Assembly (NCBI GenBank): GCA_027335345.1
Contig: DAHWOF010000128.1
Coordinates: forward strand, 1 to 51,843
Direction of reading: 5' to 3'
From: Granulicella sp.
GTDB taxonomy: Bacteria > Acidobacteriota > Terriglobia > Terriglobales > Acidobacteriaceae
Length of the DNA: 51,843 nucleotides
Shown here: one piece after another, positions 16,787 through 25,874 of the stretch
Layout of the letters: every line of letters begins with the position of its first letter
How positions within the stretch are numbered: position 1 is the first letter of the stretch
Notes under the pieces: model-generated
The model's database searches: none
What the model saw: only the letters and a program-made list of their open reading frames with translations
Told to the model about the DNA's origin: nothing
Made by a program: the position numbers and the translations under genes

Positions 16787-18592
16787 TTGCCAGAGATTCG
16801 GAATCCCAATCAGGGCGGAGGCCAGGATAATCGCGCCTTCCTGGTCATGATGATCGTCATGCTCGGCGTCATCTTCGGCCTGCAGTACTGGCGCGCGCAG
16901 CGCAACCCGCCCATCGTCTCCCCACACCCGTCGTCTCAGCCGGTCACCTCGACCGGCGCCAAGTCCAACAGCGCCAGTCTCCCGGCTGCGCATGGCACAT
17001 CCGTGGCCGCTTCCGCTGTGTCCGCCTCCCAGGTCACCACCACTGTGGTGGAGAACGAACTCTATCGCATCACCTTCTCCAATCAGGGCGGTCAAGTCAC
17101 CTCCTGGATCCTCAAGAAATATAAGGACGACGCCGGACATCCGCTCGACATTGTCCATCAGGGCGCAGCCCGCCGGTTTGGCTTTCCGCTCTCGCTCTAC
17201 ACCTACGACGCAGACCTGAACCAGCAACTGGACGGCGCGCTCTACGTTGCATCGGCCACCGGCAAGCTGGAGGCGCCGGCCACGCTCAGCTTCAAGTACG
17301 CGCTGGGCAATCTTTCTGTCACCAAGACCTTCACCTTTGGTGACACCTACGTGATCCACGCCGACACAGAGGTTCTGCGCGACGGCGTGCCCGTCCGCGC
17401 TCTGCTCGCCTGGCCGGCGGGGCTGGGCGATACGGACACTCCGATCGGCTACGCCGGAGCCCAGATCGACAGCGAGTCCAACGGCAAGGTCCAGCACCTT
17501 GCCTACAAGAAGATCTCCAGCGGCAACACACTAAACGGCCCGTTCAGCTTCGCCGGGGTGAGCGATCAGTACTTCGGAGCGGTCTTCCTGCCTGACCACC
17601 CGGATGACGCGACCCTGGTCGGCTTCGACCACATGGTGGAGATCTCCGTCGTCAGGCCAAGCCTTCTGCCCGGGGAACCCACCGTCTCCGCCAAGCAGTT
17701 GCCGGTGCTGGGAGCTGCGATGGGATCCATCACCGGGCACACCCAGACCAATCTCTTCGTCGGCCCCAAGGCCATCACCATCCTCAAGAACATTCACACC
17801 GCCGACGGGGGTAATCTGGCGCCGCTGTTGGACTTCGGTTTCTTCGGCCCCATCGGGAAGTATCTCTTCCTGGGACTGCGCATGGTGCACTCCTGGATCG
17901 CTCCGCGCCACCCCACGCCCAACAACTACTCCTGGGGCTGGGCCATCGTCCTCTTTACCCTGCTCATCTACACGGTGTTGCTGCCGCTGCGCGTGCAGGG
18001 CATGAAGTCCGCCCTGAAGATGCAGCGCATCCAGCCCCAGATCGACGCCATCAAGGCCAAGTACAAACATCCCAAGCCCACGGATCCCAAAGCCGGCGAG
18101 ATGAACGCCGAGATCATGGCCTTGCAGAAGGCCAATGGCGTCAGCATGCTGGGCGGCTGCATCCCATCCCTGATTCAACTCCCCTTGCTCTTCGCCTTCT
18201 TCACCATGATGACCAAGGTCGTCGAGCTCCGCCAAGCCCACTTCTTCTGGCTCCCGGATCTGGCCGCTGCAGACCCCTATCACATCCTTCCCATCCTGAT
18301 GGTCGCCACCTCCTTCTTGGCGCAGTTCTACACGCCCTCACCCGGCGTGGACCCACAACAACAGAAGATGATGGCCTTCATCATGCCCGCCTTCTCCGGA
18401 TATCTCACCTGGAACTACAGCTCCGGCCTGGCACTCTACTGGAACGTTGGAAACATCGTCATGATCGTCACTCAACTGGTGATGAACCAGACCTCCATGG
18501 GACGAGAGATGCGCGAGATTGCCGCCAAGCGCGCCCGGCGCAAGGCGGCGGCACCCAAACCGGGCGTAAAGACCATCCAGGGCCGCCGCTAG
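16787..18592 (+). CDS. yidC: Membrane protein insertase YidC
   Basis: A 601-aa insertase of the Gram-negative type. TTG at 16787 is chosen as start because the following PEIRNPNQGG directly precedes the first membrane helix (AFLVMMIVMLGVIFGLQYW), with AGGA upstream; no ATG is near. A large periplasmic beta domain spans about 80-340. The conserved five-helix core follows, containing YTVLLPLRVQGMKSALKMQ, the cytoplasmic hairpin and ALYWNVGNIVMI. The C-terminus is basic. It lies 216 bp after yidD. Confidence 0.95.
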   Translation: MPEIRNPNQGGGQDNRAFLVMMIVMLGVIFGLQYWRAQRNPPIVSPHPSSQPVTSTGAKSNSASLPAAHGTSVAASAVSASQVTTTVVENELYRITFSNQGGQVTSWILKKYKDDAGHPLDIVHQGAARRFGFPLSLYTYDADLNQQLDGALYVASATGKLEAPATLSFKYALGNLSVTKTFTFGDTYVIHADTEVLRDGVPVRALLAWPAGLGDTDTPIGYAGAQIDSESNGKVQHLAYKKISSGNTLNGPFSFAGVSDQYFGAVFLPDHPDDATLVGFDHMVEISVVRPSLLPGEPTVSAKQLPVLGAAMGSITGHTQTNLFVGPKAITILKNIHTADGGNLAPLLDFGFFGPIGKYLFLGLRMVHSWIAPRHPTPNNYSWGWAIVLFTLLIYTVLLPLRVQGMKSALKMQRIQPQIDAIKAKYKHPKPTDPKAGEMNAEIMALQKANGVSMLGGCIPSLIQLPLLFAFFTMMTKVVELRQAHFFWLPDLAAADPYHILPILMVATSFLAQFYTPSPGVDPQQQKMMAFIMPAFSGYLTWNYSSGLALYWNVGNIVMIVTQLVMNQTSMGREMREIAAKRARRKAAAPKPGVKTIQGRR

Positions 18593-18836
18593 CCGGCATC
18601 GCATCCACGCATCCCTTCCGTCCACCTCTCGGATCGGATGCAAACTGTAAAGAAACCAAAGGGGAAGACGCCATCCTACCTCGGATGGAAGATTCTTTCC
18701 CAGCGCCATGACATGAAACGAGTTGGATCGAATTTGCTGTCTCTGAATCTCTTTTTCTTCCCTCTCTCCGGTCTGTCTCTCGACTAGGATTCACTTGATT
18801 GAGGACCTAACTTTATGATGAGGACCTAATGTTGTC

Positions 18837-19406
18837 ATGGAAGATCTAGCACGAGCTGCAGAAAAGGTAGCTACTCTGATGCGGCTGATGACCACCACCG
18901 GTGGCCTTCGGCTGAAGTACCGTATTACTGCCGGCGCCGGAGCCATGGACCCGGACGGATTCGAGCGCCGCGACATTTACGTCGAGTGCAAGGGACCGGA
19001 CGCCGACCTCATGCTGCAAAACGACGGGGAGCTTCTCCGCTCGCTGGAGCATGTGGCCGCCAAGATCTTGCGTCTGGAGCCCGAGGACCACGATCGCGTC
19101 TCCTTTGACGCCAATGGCTACAAGGCATCCCGAGCCAAGGCGCTGCGCGAGGCTGCTGAAGAGGCCATCGAGCAGGTGGAGGACACCGGCGAACCGTACC
19201 GCTTCCCGCCCATGAACTCGCGCGAGCGCCGCATGCTGCATCTCTTTCTGCAAGACTCCGGTCTGCAGACGGCGAGCTCGGGCGAGGGTCCCCGCCGCTC
19301 CGTCGTGCTCTATCCAGCCGGCTACCGCATCCCGGTCGAACGCCCTCATGACAGCTTCGGTCGCCGCAACCGCTCGCGCCGCCGCTCTCCCTCCGACCGC
19401 TACTAA
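18837..19406 (+). CDS. jag: Jag/KhpB-like KH-R3H RNA-binding protein
   Basis: A 189-aa protein with a KH-like domain in the middle (LMLQNDGELLRSLEHVAAKIL) and an R3H domain in the second half (RFPPMNSRERRMLHLFLQDS, with the Arg-x3-His core altered to RERRMLH). Jag normally follows yidC in the rpmH cluster, and this one does, 244 bp downstream. The N-terminal Jag-N domain seen in Firmicutes is absent. The tail (RRNRSRRRSPSDRY) is very basic. Two near-identical GAGGACCTAA direct repeats lie just before the ATG. Confidence 0.85.
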   Translation: MEDLARAAEKVATLMRLMTTTGGLRLKYRITAGAGAMDPDGFERRDIYVECKGPDADLMLQNDGELLRSLEHVAAKILRLEPEDHDRVSFDANGYKASRAKALREAAEEAIEQVEDTGEPYRFPPMNSRERRMLHLFLQDSGLQTASSGEGPRRSVVLYPAGYRIPVERPHDSFGRRNRSRRRSPSDRY

Positions 19407-19468
19407 TGGCCGTTGTGCCGGCATTCGCGCGTCCGCTATGGGATTTTCAGTGAAGGTGTAGACGGATG

Positions 19469-19526
19469 CCCCGAAATCGATGGTCGTTTTCGCAAATGAA
19501 AACGCCAGTGAACGCCATCTTCGGGG
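19469..19526. repeat. Long imperfect hairpin downstream of jag
   Basis: A 58-bp nested inverted repeat. The outer arms are CCCCGAA (19469-19475) and TTCGGGG (19520-19526), with inner pairs GATGG/CCATC and GTTTTC/GAAAAC. It could be part of the transcript end of the rpmH cluster or a small structured RNA. There is no direct evidence for either. Confidence 0.4.
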
Positions 19527-19559
19527 TACCGTCAACACTGAAGATGCTAGAACCGCCGC

Positions 19560-19592
19560 GGCGGGCCTTGCTCCCTCGGGATCAGGCCCGCC
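19560..19592 (+). terminator. Probable terminator of the rpmH-jag cluster
   Basis: GGCGGGCCT (19560-19568) and AGGCCCGCC (19584-19592) form a 9-bp perfect stem with a 15-nt loop, 154 bp after the jag stop. No U-tract follows, so termination strength is uncertain. Confidence 0.45.
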
Positions 19593-19658
19593 GTCTCGCC
19601 TGGCTTCGCGCCCCCGCGAACCAACCTCCATCCAAGCCAAGCCCTACCCTTCTCGACC

Positions 19659-19774
19659 TAGAGCATTTCTCCTGTTGTTGGGTATCCCGCAGCGGGCGTG
19701 CGGTGGCGTTTTCTTTGGTGGAAAACGCCCATCGGTGTCGAGACCCCAGCTACACCTACAGGAGAAATGCTCTA
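19659..19774 (+). mobile_element. MITE copy 3
   Basis: A 116-bp element with perfect 17-bp terminal inverted repeats including TA, almost identical to copy 1. Inside are two more inverted repeats: the CCCGCAGCGGG hairpin and GGCGTTTTC/GAAAACGCC. Unlike copies 1 and 2 it lies in non-coding DNA and touches no gene. Confidence 0.85.
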
Positions 19775-20479
19775 AAGACGAATCTGTCCAGCTCTCGACC
19801 AGCGCCAAGCTGGTTTCGTCTCCCGTCCGAATCTCACCCTTCACCCTTCTGGCGACGCCTGGGCCGCCGTCCTCTCCAAACCCAACCACACCCTCCCCCG
19901 CGGCCGTCAGAACCCGCATTTCCTCATGCCTGCCCCTTCCTGTCGAAAACTGCACCCTCGCCAAACTCTGTCAGAATGCGGTTTCGCACTCACTCCCCAC
20001 ACAGCCTCCGCCTTTCGCTCACCGCCTCCATCAGCCATCTGTGGGTAGATGGGAAAACCCACTCGAAATCTCCGTCGCAGATCCATCTTTCCAAACTCCA
20101 CTTCTTGTTCCGAACCGGTTTTGGAAACCTCGTACCCTTGTTCCAGCCACTCTTCATGCGGTTTTGCCTTACTTATCCACTCTTCCACCTGCAACGACGG
20201 TTACTACGAGAAGTATTTATCCTTTCACTCTGTTTGTAGAAGCACTCTTTCCCCGTCACACAGCCGTGTCTCAACAGGCTCCCTCCGGCCTCCTTTCGCC
20301 GCCGGCGCAAAGACCACAACAGCACCCTGGAAATTCACAGGCTGTGGCTCTCGCGCGAAACCCCATGAACAACCTAGAATCAGGGTGTTGCTCCCAGTAA
20401 ACCTGAGGGAGGGAGACGGGCCCTGTCCAACGTCGCCCTTTTCATCCTGGTCGAGCAAGAGCAAGGGAGATCCGCTATC
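19775..20479. other. Pyrimidine-rich non-coding region before dnaN; oriC candidate
   Basis: 705 bp with no recognisable gene. The + strand is strikingly rich in C and T and poor in G from about 19,780 to 20,340. One good DnaA-box match, TTATCCACT (20173-20181, one mismatch to TTATCCACA), occurs within its most AT-rich part; TATTTATCC lies 35 bp further on. The location between the rpmH cluster and dnaN suits an origin. A single box is weak evidence, so this remains a candidate. Confidence 0.35.
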
Positions 20480-21661
20480 GTGTCTACCGCCGCCGTCACC
20501 CCGGAAACTGTGCCTACGGGTAACCTTGAGATCACTGTCTCCCGCGCCGAGCTGCTGCGCGAACTCACCGCCGCACAGTCAGTCGTGGAACGCAAGACCA
20601 CCATCCCCATCCTCTCCAACTTCCTCTTTGAAGCCACGGTCGATGAGCTGGGCGCTGGCCGGCTCATCATCACTGCGACTGACCTGAATCTATCCCTTCG
20701 CACCTCCTGCGCCGCACGGGTGAAGAAGCCTGGAGCCTGCACCATACCTGCGCGCAAGTTCTTCGACTACATCAAGCTGCTCGCCGACGGCGACATCTCC
20801 ATCAAGCTCATGGACAACCACTGGGTGCAGATTCGCTCCGGACGCTCCAACACCAAGATGGTCGGCATGGCGCGAGCCAATTATCCCCAGGTGCCTGAGT
20901 TTCCCGCCGCGGGAGGCTTCAAGGTCTCCGCGCCGGTGCTGGCTAACATGATCTCCAAGACCATCTTCGCCATCGCCAACGAAGAGTCGCGCTACACCCT
21001 CAATGGCGCTCTGCTGGTGCTCAAAGCCGAGTCCATGGCCATGGTCGCCACCGATGGTCACCGCCTGGCGCACATCGAGCGCTTCGGTGAGGCGCTGGAG
21101 GGTATTTCCGGAGAAAAGCGGACCCTGCTTCCCCGCAAGGCCCTGGGAGAGTTATCCAGCCTGCTCGCCGCCACAGACGCCACCACCCTAGAGTTCGCCG
21201 ACGACGAACAGACCCTCTTCTTCCGCGTGGATGGCCGCGTGCTCACCAGCCGCAAGCTCACCGGCCAGTTTCCCAACTATGAAGCTGTCCTGCCCCGCGA
21301 CAACAACAAGTTTGTCATCGTGCGCAGCGAGGATCTCATGGCCAGCATCCAGCGCGTCGCCCAGTTCGCCGACGAGCGCTCCGGAGCTATCAAGATTCGC
21401 CTGGAGCAGAATGAGTTGAAGCTCAGCGCGCAGTCCACGGACTCCGGCGAGAGCGAAGACATCATCGAGACTCCCTACAACTACGACCCGCTCGTGGTGG
21501 GCTTCAACAGCTCCTATCTGGTGGAGTTCCTCCGCGCCATCGATGTCCAGGGTGAGGTGCGCCTGGAGTTCAAAGACGCCCAGTCGGCCGGACAGATGCG
21601 CCCCGAGGATGGCGGCGAAGAGTATCGCTATCGCTATATCCTGATGCCCATGCGCATCTGA
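20480..21661 (+). CDS. dnaN: DNA polymerase III subunit beta (sliding clamp)
   Basis: A 393-aa clamp with three repeated domains. Landmarks are LEITVSRAELLRELTAAQSVVERKTTIPIL (opening of domain 1, read as two overlapping motifs), the central ATDGHRLA motif and the C-terminal YRYRYILMPMRI. GTG at 20480 is the start, preceded by AAGGGAGA 10 bases upstream. The first 13 residues extend beyond the usual N-terminus. recF and gyrB, frequent dnaN neighbours, are absent; a c-di-GMP phosphodiesterase follows on the other strand. Confidence 0.96.
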   Translation: MSTAAVTPETVPTGNLEITVSRAELLRELTAAQSVVERKTTIPILSNFLFEATVDELGAGRLIITATDLNLSLRTSCAARVKKPGACTIPARKFFDYIKLLADGDISIKLMDNHWVQIRSGRSNTKMVGMARANYPQVPEFPAAGGFKVSAPVLANMISKTIFAIANEESRYTLNGALLVLKAESMAMVATDGHRLAHIERFGEALEGISGEKRTLLPRKALGELSSLLAATDATTLEFADDEQTLFFRVDGRVLTSRKLTGQFPNYEAVLPRDNNKFVIVRSEDLMASIQRVAQFADERSGAIKIRLEQNELKLSAQSTDSGESEDIIETPYNYDPLVVGFNSSYLVEFLRAIDVQGEVRLEFKDAQSAGQMRPEDGGEEYRYRYILMPMRI

Positions 21662-21762
21662 ACGAGGGTCTGAAAAAGAATGTGACCGTCTCGCGCGGCG
21701 CTTCACAGAGGCGCATCATTCGCCACGGAGAGCATAGCCTCCTTTCTCACATCCGTGCTCGT

Positions 21763-23439
21763 TCAACGCTGCGCGGGCGACTCCACCATTCCATCGCGGC
21801 TCGATCCGGAGGCGATCTTGCCCTCCCATCCGGCTGTTTTCGTCCGCTGCTGCGCGCCGGAGCGTCTCTCCCTCGCTCTGCTGTCGGCCAGCATCCGCAA
21901 AAACTCCTCCAAGGGCTCCGGCCTGCCGTAGAGCCAGCCCTGGGCCCGGATGCGCTTGTCCCGGAAGCTGAAGTACTGCGCCTGTTCCTCGCTCTCAATC
22001 CCCTCCACCACAACCTTCAGACCCAAAACATCGGTGATGGCCAGAATCTGGGGCAGAAGATTCACGGTGAGCGAGCCGGTGCCCACCGCCTGGGTGAAGA
22101 TCTTGTCGATCTTGATTCCATCCACGGAGAGATCGCGCAGGTAGGCCAGGCTGGAGTATCCCGTTCCGAAGTCGTCGATGAACACCTGGTGTCCGCAGGC
22201 GCGCAGCCGATGCACGGACTCGACCGTTCTGGCATGGTCCGCTGTCGAGGTCTCAGTGATCTCCAGCATTACGCTCGCTGCGGGTATCCCGGCCTGCGCC
22301 AGCGTAGTCTCCATCATGGGCACAAACTCCGCATCCGCCAGGTCCGCGGCCGTCACATTCAGGCTCACCGAGAAGCTGGGGTCCGCGCGCAGCAGGCTAC
22401 CCAGGTCGCGCACCACGTGGCGCAGGGCAAGCCGCGTGATCTCGCCCACGAACCCTTCCTTCTCCGCCAGCGGCACAAAAAGATCAGGGGGCACTGGCCG
22501 GCCACTCCGGTCCGTCCATCGGGCCAACGCCTCGGCAGCCACGATGCTCCCATCCGCCAGACTCACAATCGGCTGGTAGGCCAGGAAGAGCAGATCCCGG
22601 CTAATCGCTCTGCGCAGGTAAAACTCGCGCGTCCCGCCACGATAACCAAGCAGGGCAACAAAGAAGCCCAGCAGCCCGCCGCACAGACCCATCAAAGCGG
22701 AGCAGGCGACGAACACAGACCTACCCATCTGAAAGGCGCTGCGGGCCGACAACTCCGCCGTGACGCACTCCAGCAAGCGGGCCGAGCAGCGCGTTCCATA
22801 AAGCTTCCCGTCCGTAAACCAGGAGCCGCTCCTCGTATCCAACATCCTTTCGTCTTGGCTCACCGGATTCACCGGCTGCCCGCCAGGATCCAGCAGCGTC
22901 ATTCGCAGGTGGGCGCTGGCGGGCAAGCTTCCGCTCTGCACCCGCGCCGGCAGCACCACAAACGACCTGCCCTGCTGAAGCACCAGGCTGTTCTGGTTAC
23001 CCAGGCGAAGCGGAGCTGGATCCCAGTACGCCACCAGCCCACCCGGCGTGGAGTAACGGGGCTGGAGCCGCTGCTGTGGCATGCCGTGGCGGCCCAGAAT
23101 CGTCGAGCAATCCAGATGCCCATCCGTGATCCGTCCACCCTCGCGCGGATATCGCCACTCAGCCAGGATCAGCCGAAACCACGTGATCTCGGCGTGGGAG
23201 CAGTAAGGGTACGGTGAGGCGTTCATCGCGGCCAGCGCCAGGCGAGCGTCCTGCGCATGGCTGTCCGCCTCGGCCAGATTGCTCGCCGCGATGCCGGCCA
23301 AGCGCCCCTCGGCGATGCGAATCACCATCCGCCGGGCCAGCAGATACCCCGCCCCGGCTCCCGCTGACCCCGCCGCCAGAGTCGCCGCCAGGATCACGCC
23401 GACTCGTCGCCTTGCTCCCTGCATCCCTGCTCCCTGCAT
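21763..23439 (-). CDS. c-di-GMP phosphodiesterase with periplasmic CSS domain and EAL domain
   Basis: A 558-aa membrane protein. One hydrophobic segment (about 13-34) is followed by a periplasmic region with two Cys-Ser motifs (Cys80-Ser81 and Cys111-Ser112), the redox-sensing pattern of CSS-motif phosphodiesterases. A second membrane segment lies at 239-265. The cytoplasmic EAL domain has the catalytic signature EALARW (303-308), and further on FIDDFGTGYSSLAYL, KIDKIF and VVEGIE. All metal-binding landmarks I can see are present, so it should be active. The product is pGpG. Two in-frame ATGs (23439 and 23424) each follow a GGGAG sequence because the start region is tandemly repeated. Confidence 0.88.
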   Translation of the reverse strand: MQGAGMQGARRRVGVILAATLAAGSAGAGAGYLLARRMVIRIAEGRLAGIAASNLAEADSHAQDARLALAAMNASPYPYCSHAEITWFRLILAEWRYPREGGRITDGHLDCSTILGRHGMPQQRLQPRYSTPGGLVAYWDPAPLRLGNQNSLVLQQGRSFVVLPARVQSGSLPASAHLRMTLLDPGGQPVNPVSQDERMLDTRSGSWFTDGKLYGTRCSARLLECVTAELSARSAFQMGRSVFVACSALMGLCGGLLGFFVALLGYRGGTREFYLRRAISRDLLFLAYQPIVSLADGSIVAAEALARWTDRSGRPVPPDLFVPLAEKEGFVGEITRLALRHVVRDLGSLLRADPSFSVSLNVTAADLADAEFVPMMETTLAQAGIPAASVMLEITETSTADHARTVESVHRLRACGHQVFIDDFGTGYSSLAYLRDLSVDGIKIDKIFTQAVGTGSLTVNLLPQILAITDVLGLKVVVEGIESEEQAQYFSFRDKRIRAQGWLYGRPEPLEEFLRMLADSRARERRSGAQQRTKTAGWEGKIASGSSRDGMVESPAQR

Positions 23440-23449
23440 CCCTGCTCCC
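23414..23449. repeat. 15-bp tandem repeat spanning the EAL gene start
   Basis: 2.4 copies of GCTCCCTGCATCCCT. Read on the minus strand each unit contains GGGAG followed five bases later by ATG, so a complete translation start signal is duplicated in frame. Confidence 0.7.
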
Positions 23450-23769
23450 GTGGCGCCCGTCGTCGTGCGCAGAAGGATCCCTTCATCCGTTTATCGTCCA
23501 CCGGGTTTTTTTTGATGAATCCAGTCTCCGGCCCACGTTCCTTTGCCGCGGCGTCTCGGCCCCCATCCCCCTGTTCCAGCAAAGTGAAAACCCGCGCTCC
23601 ACAAACGTTTGAACTCATCCTCTGCGCAGGAGAGATCGCACTGCGGCCGATAACGAGGATGTAGCGTTCTAGAGCAGAGGCTGAAGCGCCTGCCCGTTCA
23701 CGCTGCCCCAAACCCTCCATGGCCTTGGCGCGCGCAGCCGGGTCGATCCGTCCCGCTGGAGAGACTTTT

Positions 23770-23775
23770 TATAAT
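23770..23775 (+). promoter_or_regulatory. Consensus -10 element of htpG, leaderless transcript possible
   Basis: A perfect TATAAT ends six bases before the htpG ATG at 23782, so transcription would begin at or within a base of the start codon. No convincing -35 is visible 17 bp upstream, and no Shine-Dalgarno is at proper spacing. Confidence 0.45.
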
Positions 23776-23781
23776 GGAAGC

Positions 23782-25653
23782 ATGTCCAAACGAGAGTTCC
23801 AGACAGAAGTCAGTCAGCTATTGCATCTCATCGTCCACTCCCTCTACTCGCATCCGGAGATCTTTCTCCGCGAGCTGATCTCCAACGCCTCCGACGCTTT
23901 GGATAAGCTCCGCCACCTCACCCTCACCGAGGAAGCCTTCAAGGACTTTCCCTTCCAGCCCCGCATCGACATCGAGATCGACGAGGCCAAAAGCACGCTC
24001 ACCTTTGCCGACACCGGCATCGGCATGAACGAGTACGACCTCATCGAGAACCTCGGCACCATCGCCCGTTCCGGCACCAAGAACTTCCTCGCTCAGCTCT
24101 CCGGCGACGCCAAAAAGGACTCCAACCTGATCGGGCAGTTCGGGGTGGGCTTTTACAGCGCCTTCATGGTTGCCGACCGCATCGAGGTGACCTCCCGCAA
24201 GGCGGGCGAAGAGCAGGCCTGGCGCTGGTCCAGCGATGGCAAGACCGGCTTTGAGATCGAACCCGCTCAGCGCGACGGCTGCGGCGCCACCATCCTTCTG
24301 CACCTCAATGAAGAGGGCAAGGAGTACGCCAACGGATGGCGCCTGCGCGACCTGGTGAAGAAGTACTCCAACCACATCGCCTTCCCCATCTTCCTCACCT
24401 ATGACAAGAGCGAGTGGAACGCGGAGGAGAAGAAGTCCACCACCGTCCGCACCACCGAGCAGGTGAACGCGGCCAGCGCTCTCTGGCGCCGTCCCAAGTC
24501 GGAGCTTACGGACGACGACTACAAGGAGATGTACAAGTCCATCTCCGGCGACTTTCAGGATCCGCTCTTCTGGTTCCACACCCGCGCTGAAGGCAATCTG
24601 GACTACATCACGCTCTTCTACATTCCGGCCAAGGCGCCGCTGGATCTCTTCCACTCCGACTACAAGGTGGGGGTCAAGCTCTACGTCAAGCGCGTCTTCA
24701 TCATGGATGACGCCCGCGAGCTGTTGCCCCAGTACCTGCGCTTCGTGCGCGGCATCATTGACAGTGAGGACCTTCCCCTCAACGTCAGCCGCGAGATTCT
24801 GCAGCAGAATCGCGTTTTGGCCAGCATTCGCGCCGCCAGCGTCAAAAAGATCCTCGCCGAGCTCAAGTCCATCGCCGCCAACCAGCCGGAGAAGTACCTG
24901 GAGTTCATCGCGCAGTACAACCGCCTGCTCAAGGAGGGCCTGTACAGCGACTACGCCAACCGCGAAGCCCTGCTGGATCTGATTCGCTTCAAGAGCACCA
25001 AAGTTGAGGGGCTCACCAGCCTGGCTGAGGTCAAAACCCGCATGGCCGCCGGGCAGAAGGGCATCTATTACATCACCGGCGGAGCCGAGTCCCTGCTGCG
25101 CACCTCGCCGCTGCTGGAGATTTACAAGAAGAAGGAGATCGAGGTGCTCATCCTGGACGATGAAGTGGATGAGATCGTCTTCTCCGGTGTAGACAAGTAC
25201 GACGGCGTCGATCTCAAGGCCGTCAACAAGGCCTCTACCGGCGACGACCTCAAGGAGGAGAACGCATCGGAGGCCGAGGAGACCGAGCGGCTCAAGCCAC
25301 TACTAGAGCGGCTCAAAACGGCGCTCGGCGACCGCGTCAAGGAGATTCGCCCCTCGGTGCGCCTGGCCGACAGCCCCTCCTGCATCGTCTTCGACGAAGA
25401 GGAGCCTTCGCTGCAGATGCAGCAGATGCTCCGCGCCATGGGCCAGAAGGACATCCCGGCTCCCCGGCCCACGCTGGAGATCAACCCCCATCACGAGATC
25501 GTGCAGAAGCTGCTGGCCCGCAGCGATGACAGCCTCACCCAGGACGCCGCCTCGATGCTCTTCGACCAGGCGCTGCTGCTGGAGGGAGTTCCTCTGCCCG
25601 ACCCTGCGGCCTTTGTGCAGCGGCTCAACCGGGTGCTTTCGCACTCCATCTGA
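23782..25653 (+). CDS. htpG: Molecular chaperone HtpG (bacterial Hsp90)
   Basis: A 623-aa Hsp90. The GHKL ATPase domain shows LRELISNASDALDKLR, the DTGIGMN motif, GTIARSGTKNFL and GQFGVGFYSAFMV. The middle domain contains LPLNVSREILQQNRVL, and the C-terminal dimerisation domain ends QRLNRVLSHSI. Length matches the family. ATG 23782 is preferred over the longer frame from 23719 because MSKREFQTEVSQLLHL is the conserved opening. It is a single gene with its own -10 box and a strong terminator hairpin. Confidence 0.96.
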   Translation: MSKREFQTEVSQLLHLIVHSLYSHPEIFLRELISNASDALDKLRHLTLTEEAFKDFPFQPRIDIEIDEAKSTLTFADTGIGMNEYDLIENLGTIARSGTKNFLAQLSGDAKKDSNLIGQFGVGFYSAFMVADRIEVTSRKAGEEQAWRWSSDGKTGFEIEPAQRDGCGATILLHLNEEGKEYANGWRLRDLVKKYSNHIAFPIFLTYDKSEWNAEEKKSTTVRTTEQVNAASALWRRPKSELTDDDYKEMYKSISGDFQDPLFWFHTRAEGNLDYITLFYIPAKAPLDLFHSDYKVGVKLYVKRVFIMDDARELLPQYLRFVRGIIDSEDLPLNVSREILQQNRVLASIRAASVKKILAELKSIAANQPEKYLEFIAQYNRLLKEGLYSDYANREALLDLIRFKSTKVEGLTSLAEVKTRMAAGQKGIYYITGGAESLLRTSPLLEIYKKKEIEVLILDDEVDEIVFSGVDKYDGVDLKAVNKASTGDDLKEENASEAEETERLKPLLERLKTALGDRVKEIRPSVRLADSPSCIVFDEEEPSLQMQQMLRAMGQKDIPAPRPTLEINPHHEIVQKLLARSDDSLTQDAASMLFDQALLLEGVPLPDPAAFVQRLNRVLSHSI

Positions 25654-25684
25654 AGCGCTCAGGAAGCGCAAGGCAATCACGCAG

Positions 25685-25708
25685 CGGCTGCTCCCGCAGG
25701 AGCAGCCG
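25685..25708 (+). terminator. Terminator of htpG
   Basis: CGGCTGCTCC (25685-25694) and GGAGCAGCCG (25699-25708) form a 10-bp perfect stem with a 4-nt loop, followed by TTTGCGTCTTT. It lies 31 bp after the htpG stop. Confidence 0.75.
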
Positions 25709-25874
25709 TTTGCGTCTTTCAGGCCCCTCCTTGATCGCCGCGCATCACGGCGGCTCAGGTCGTGCCTCAATGAGTCCGTCTCACAGACTACGGATTACGC
25801 CGCCGAGCGTCCCATCCGAACCGTGTTCTTAGCGGCCCGGGCGGGAGAGCATCGCCTTATCCTTTCGCACCGGA

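Noticed and set aside
8677-19774. CRISPR array from the repeated ~115-bp units
   Set aside because: The three units are kilobases apart, palindromic and TA-flanked, with no spacer pattern or cas genes.
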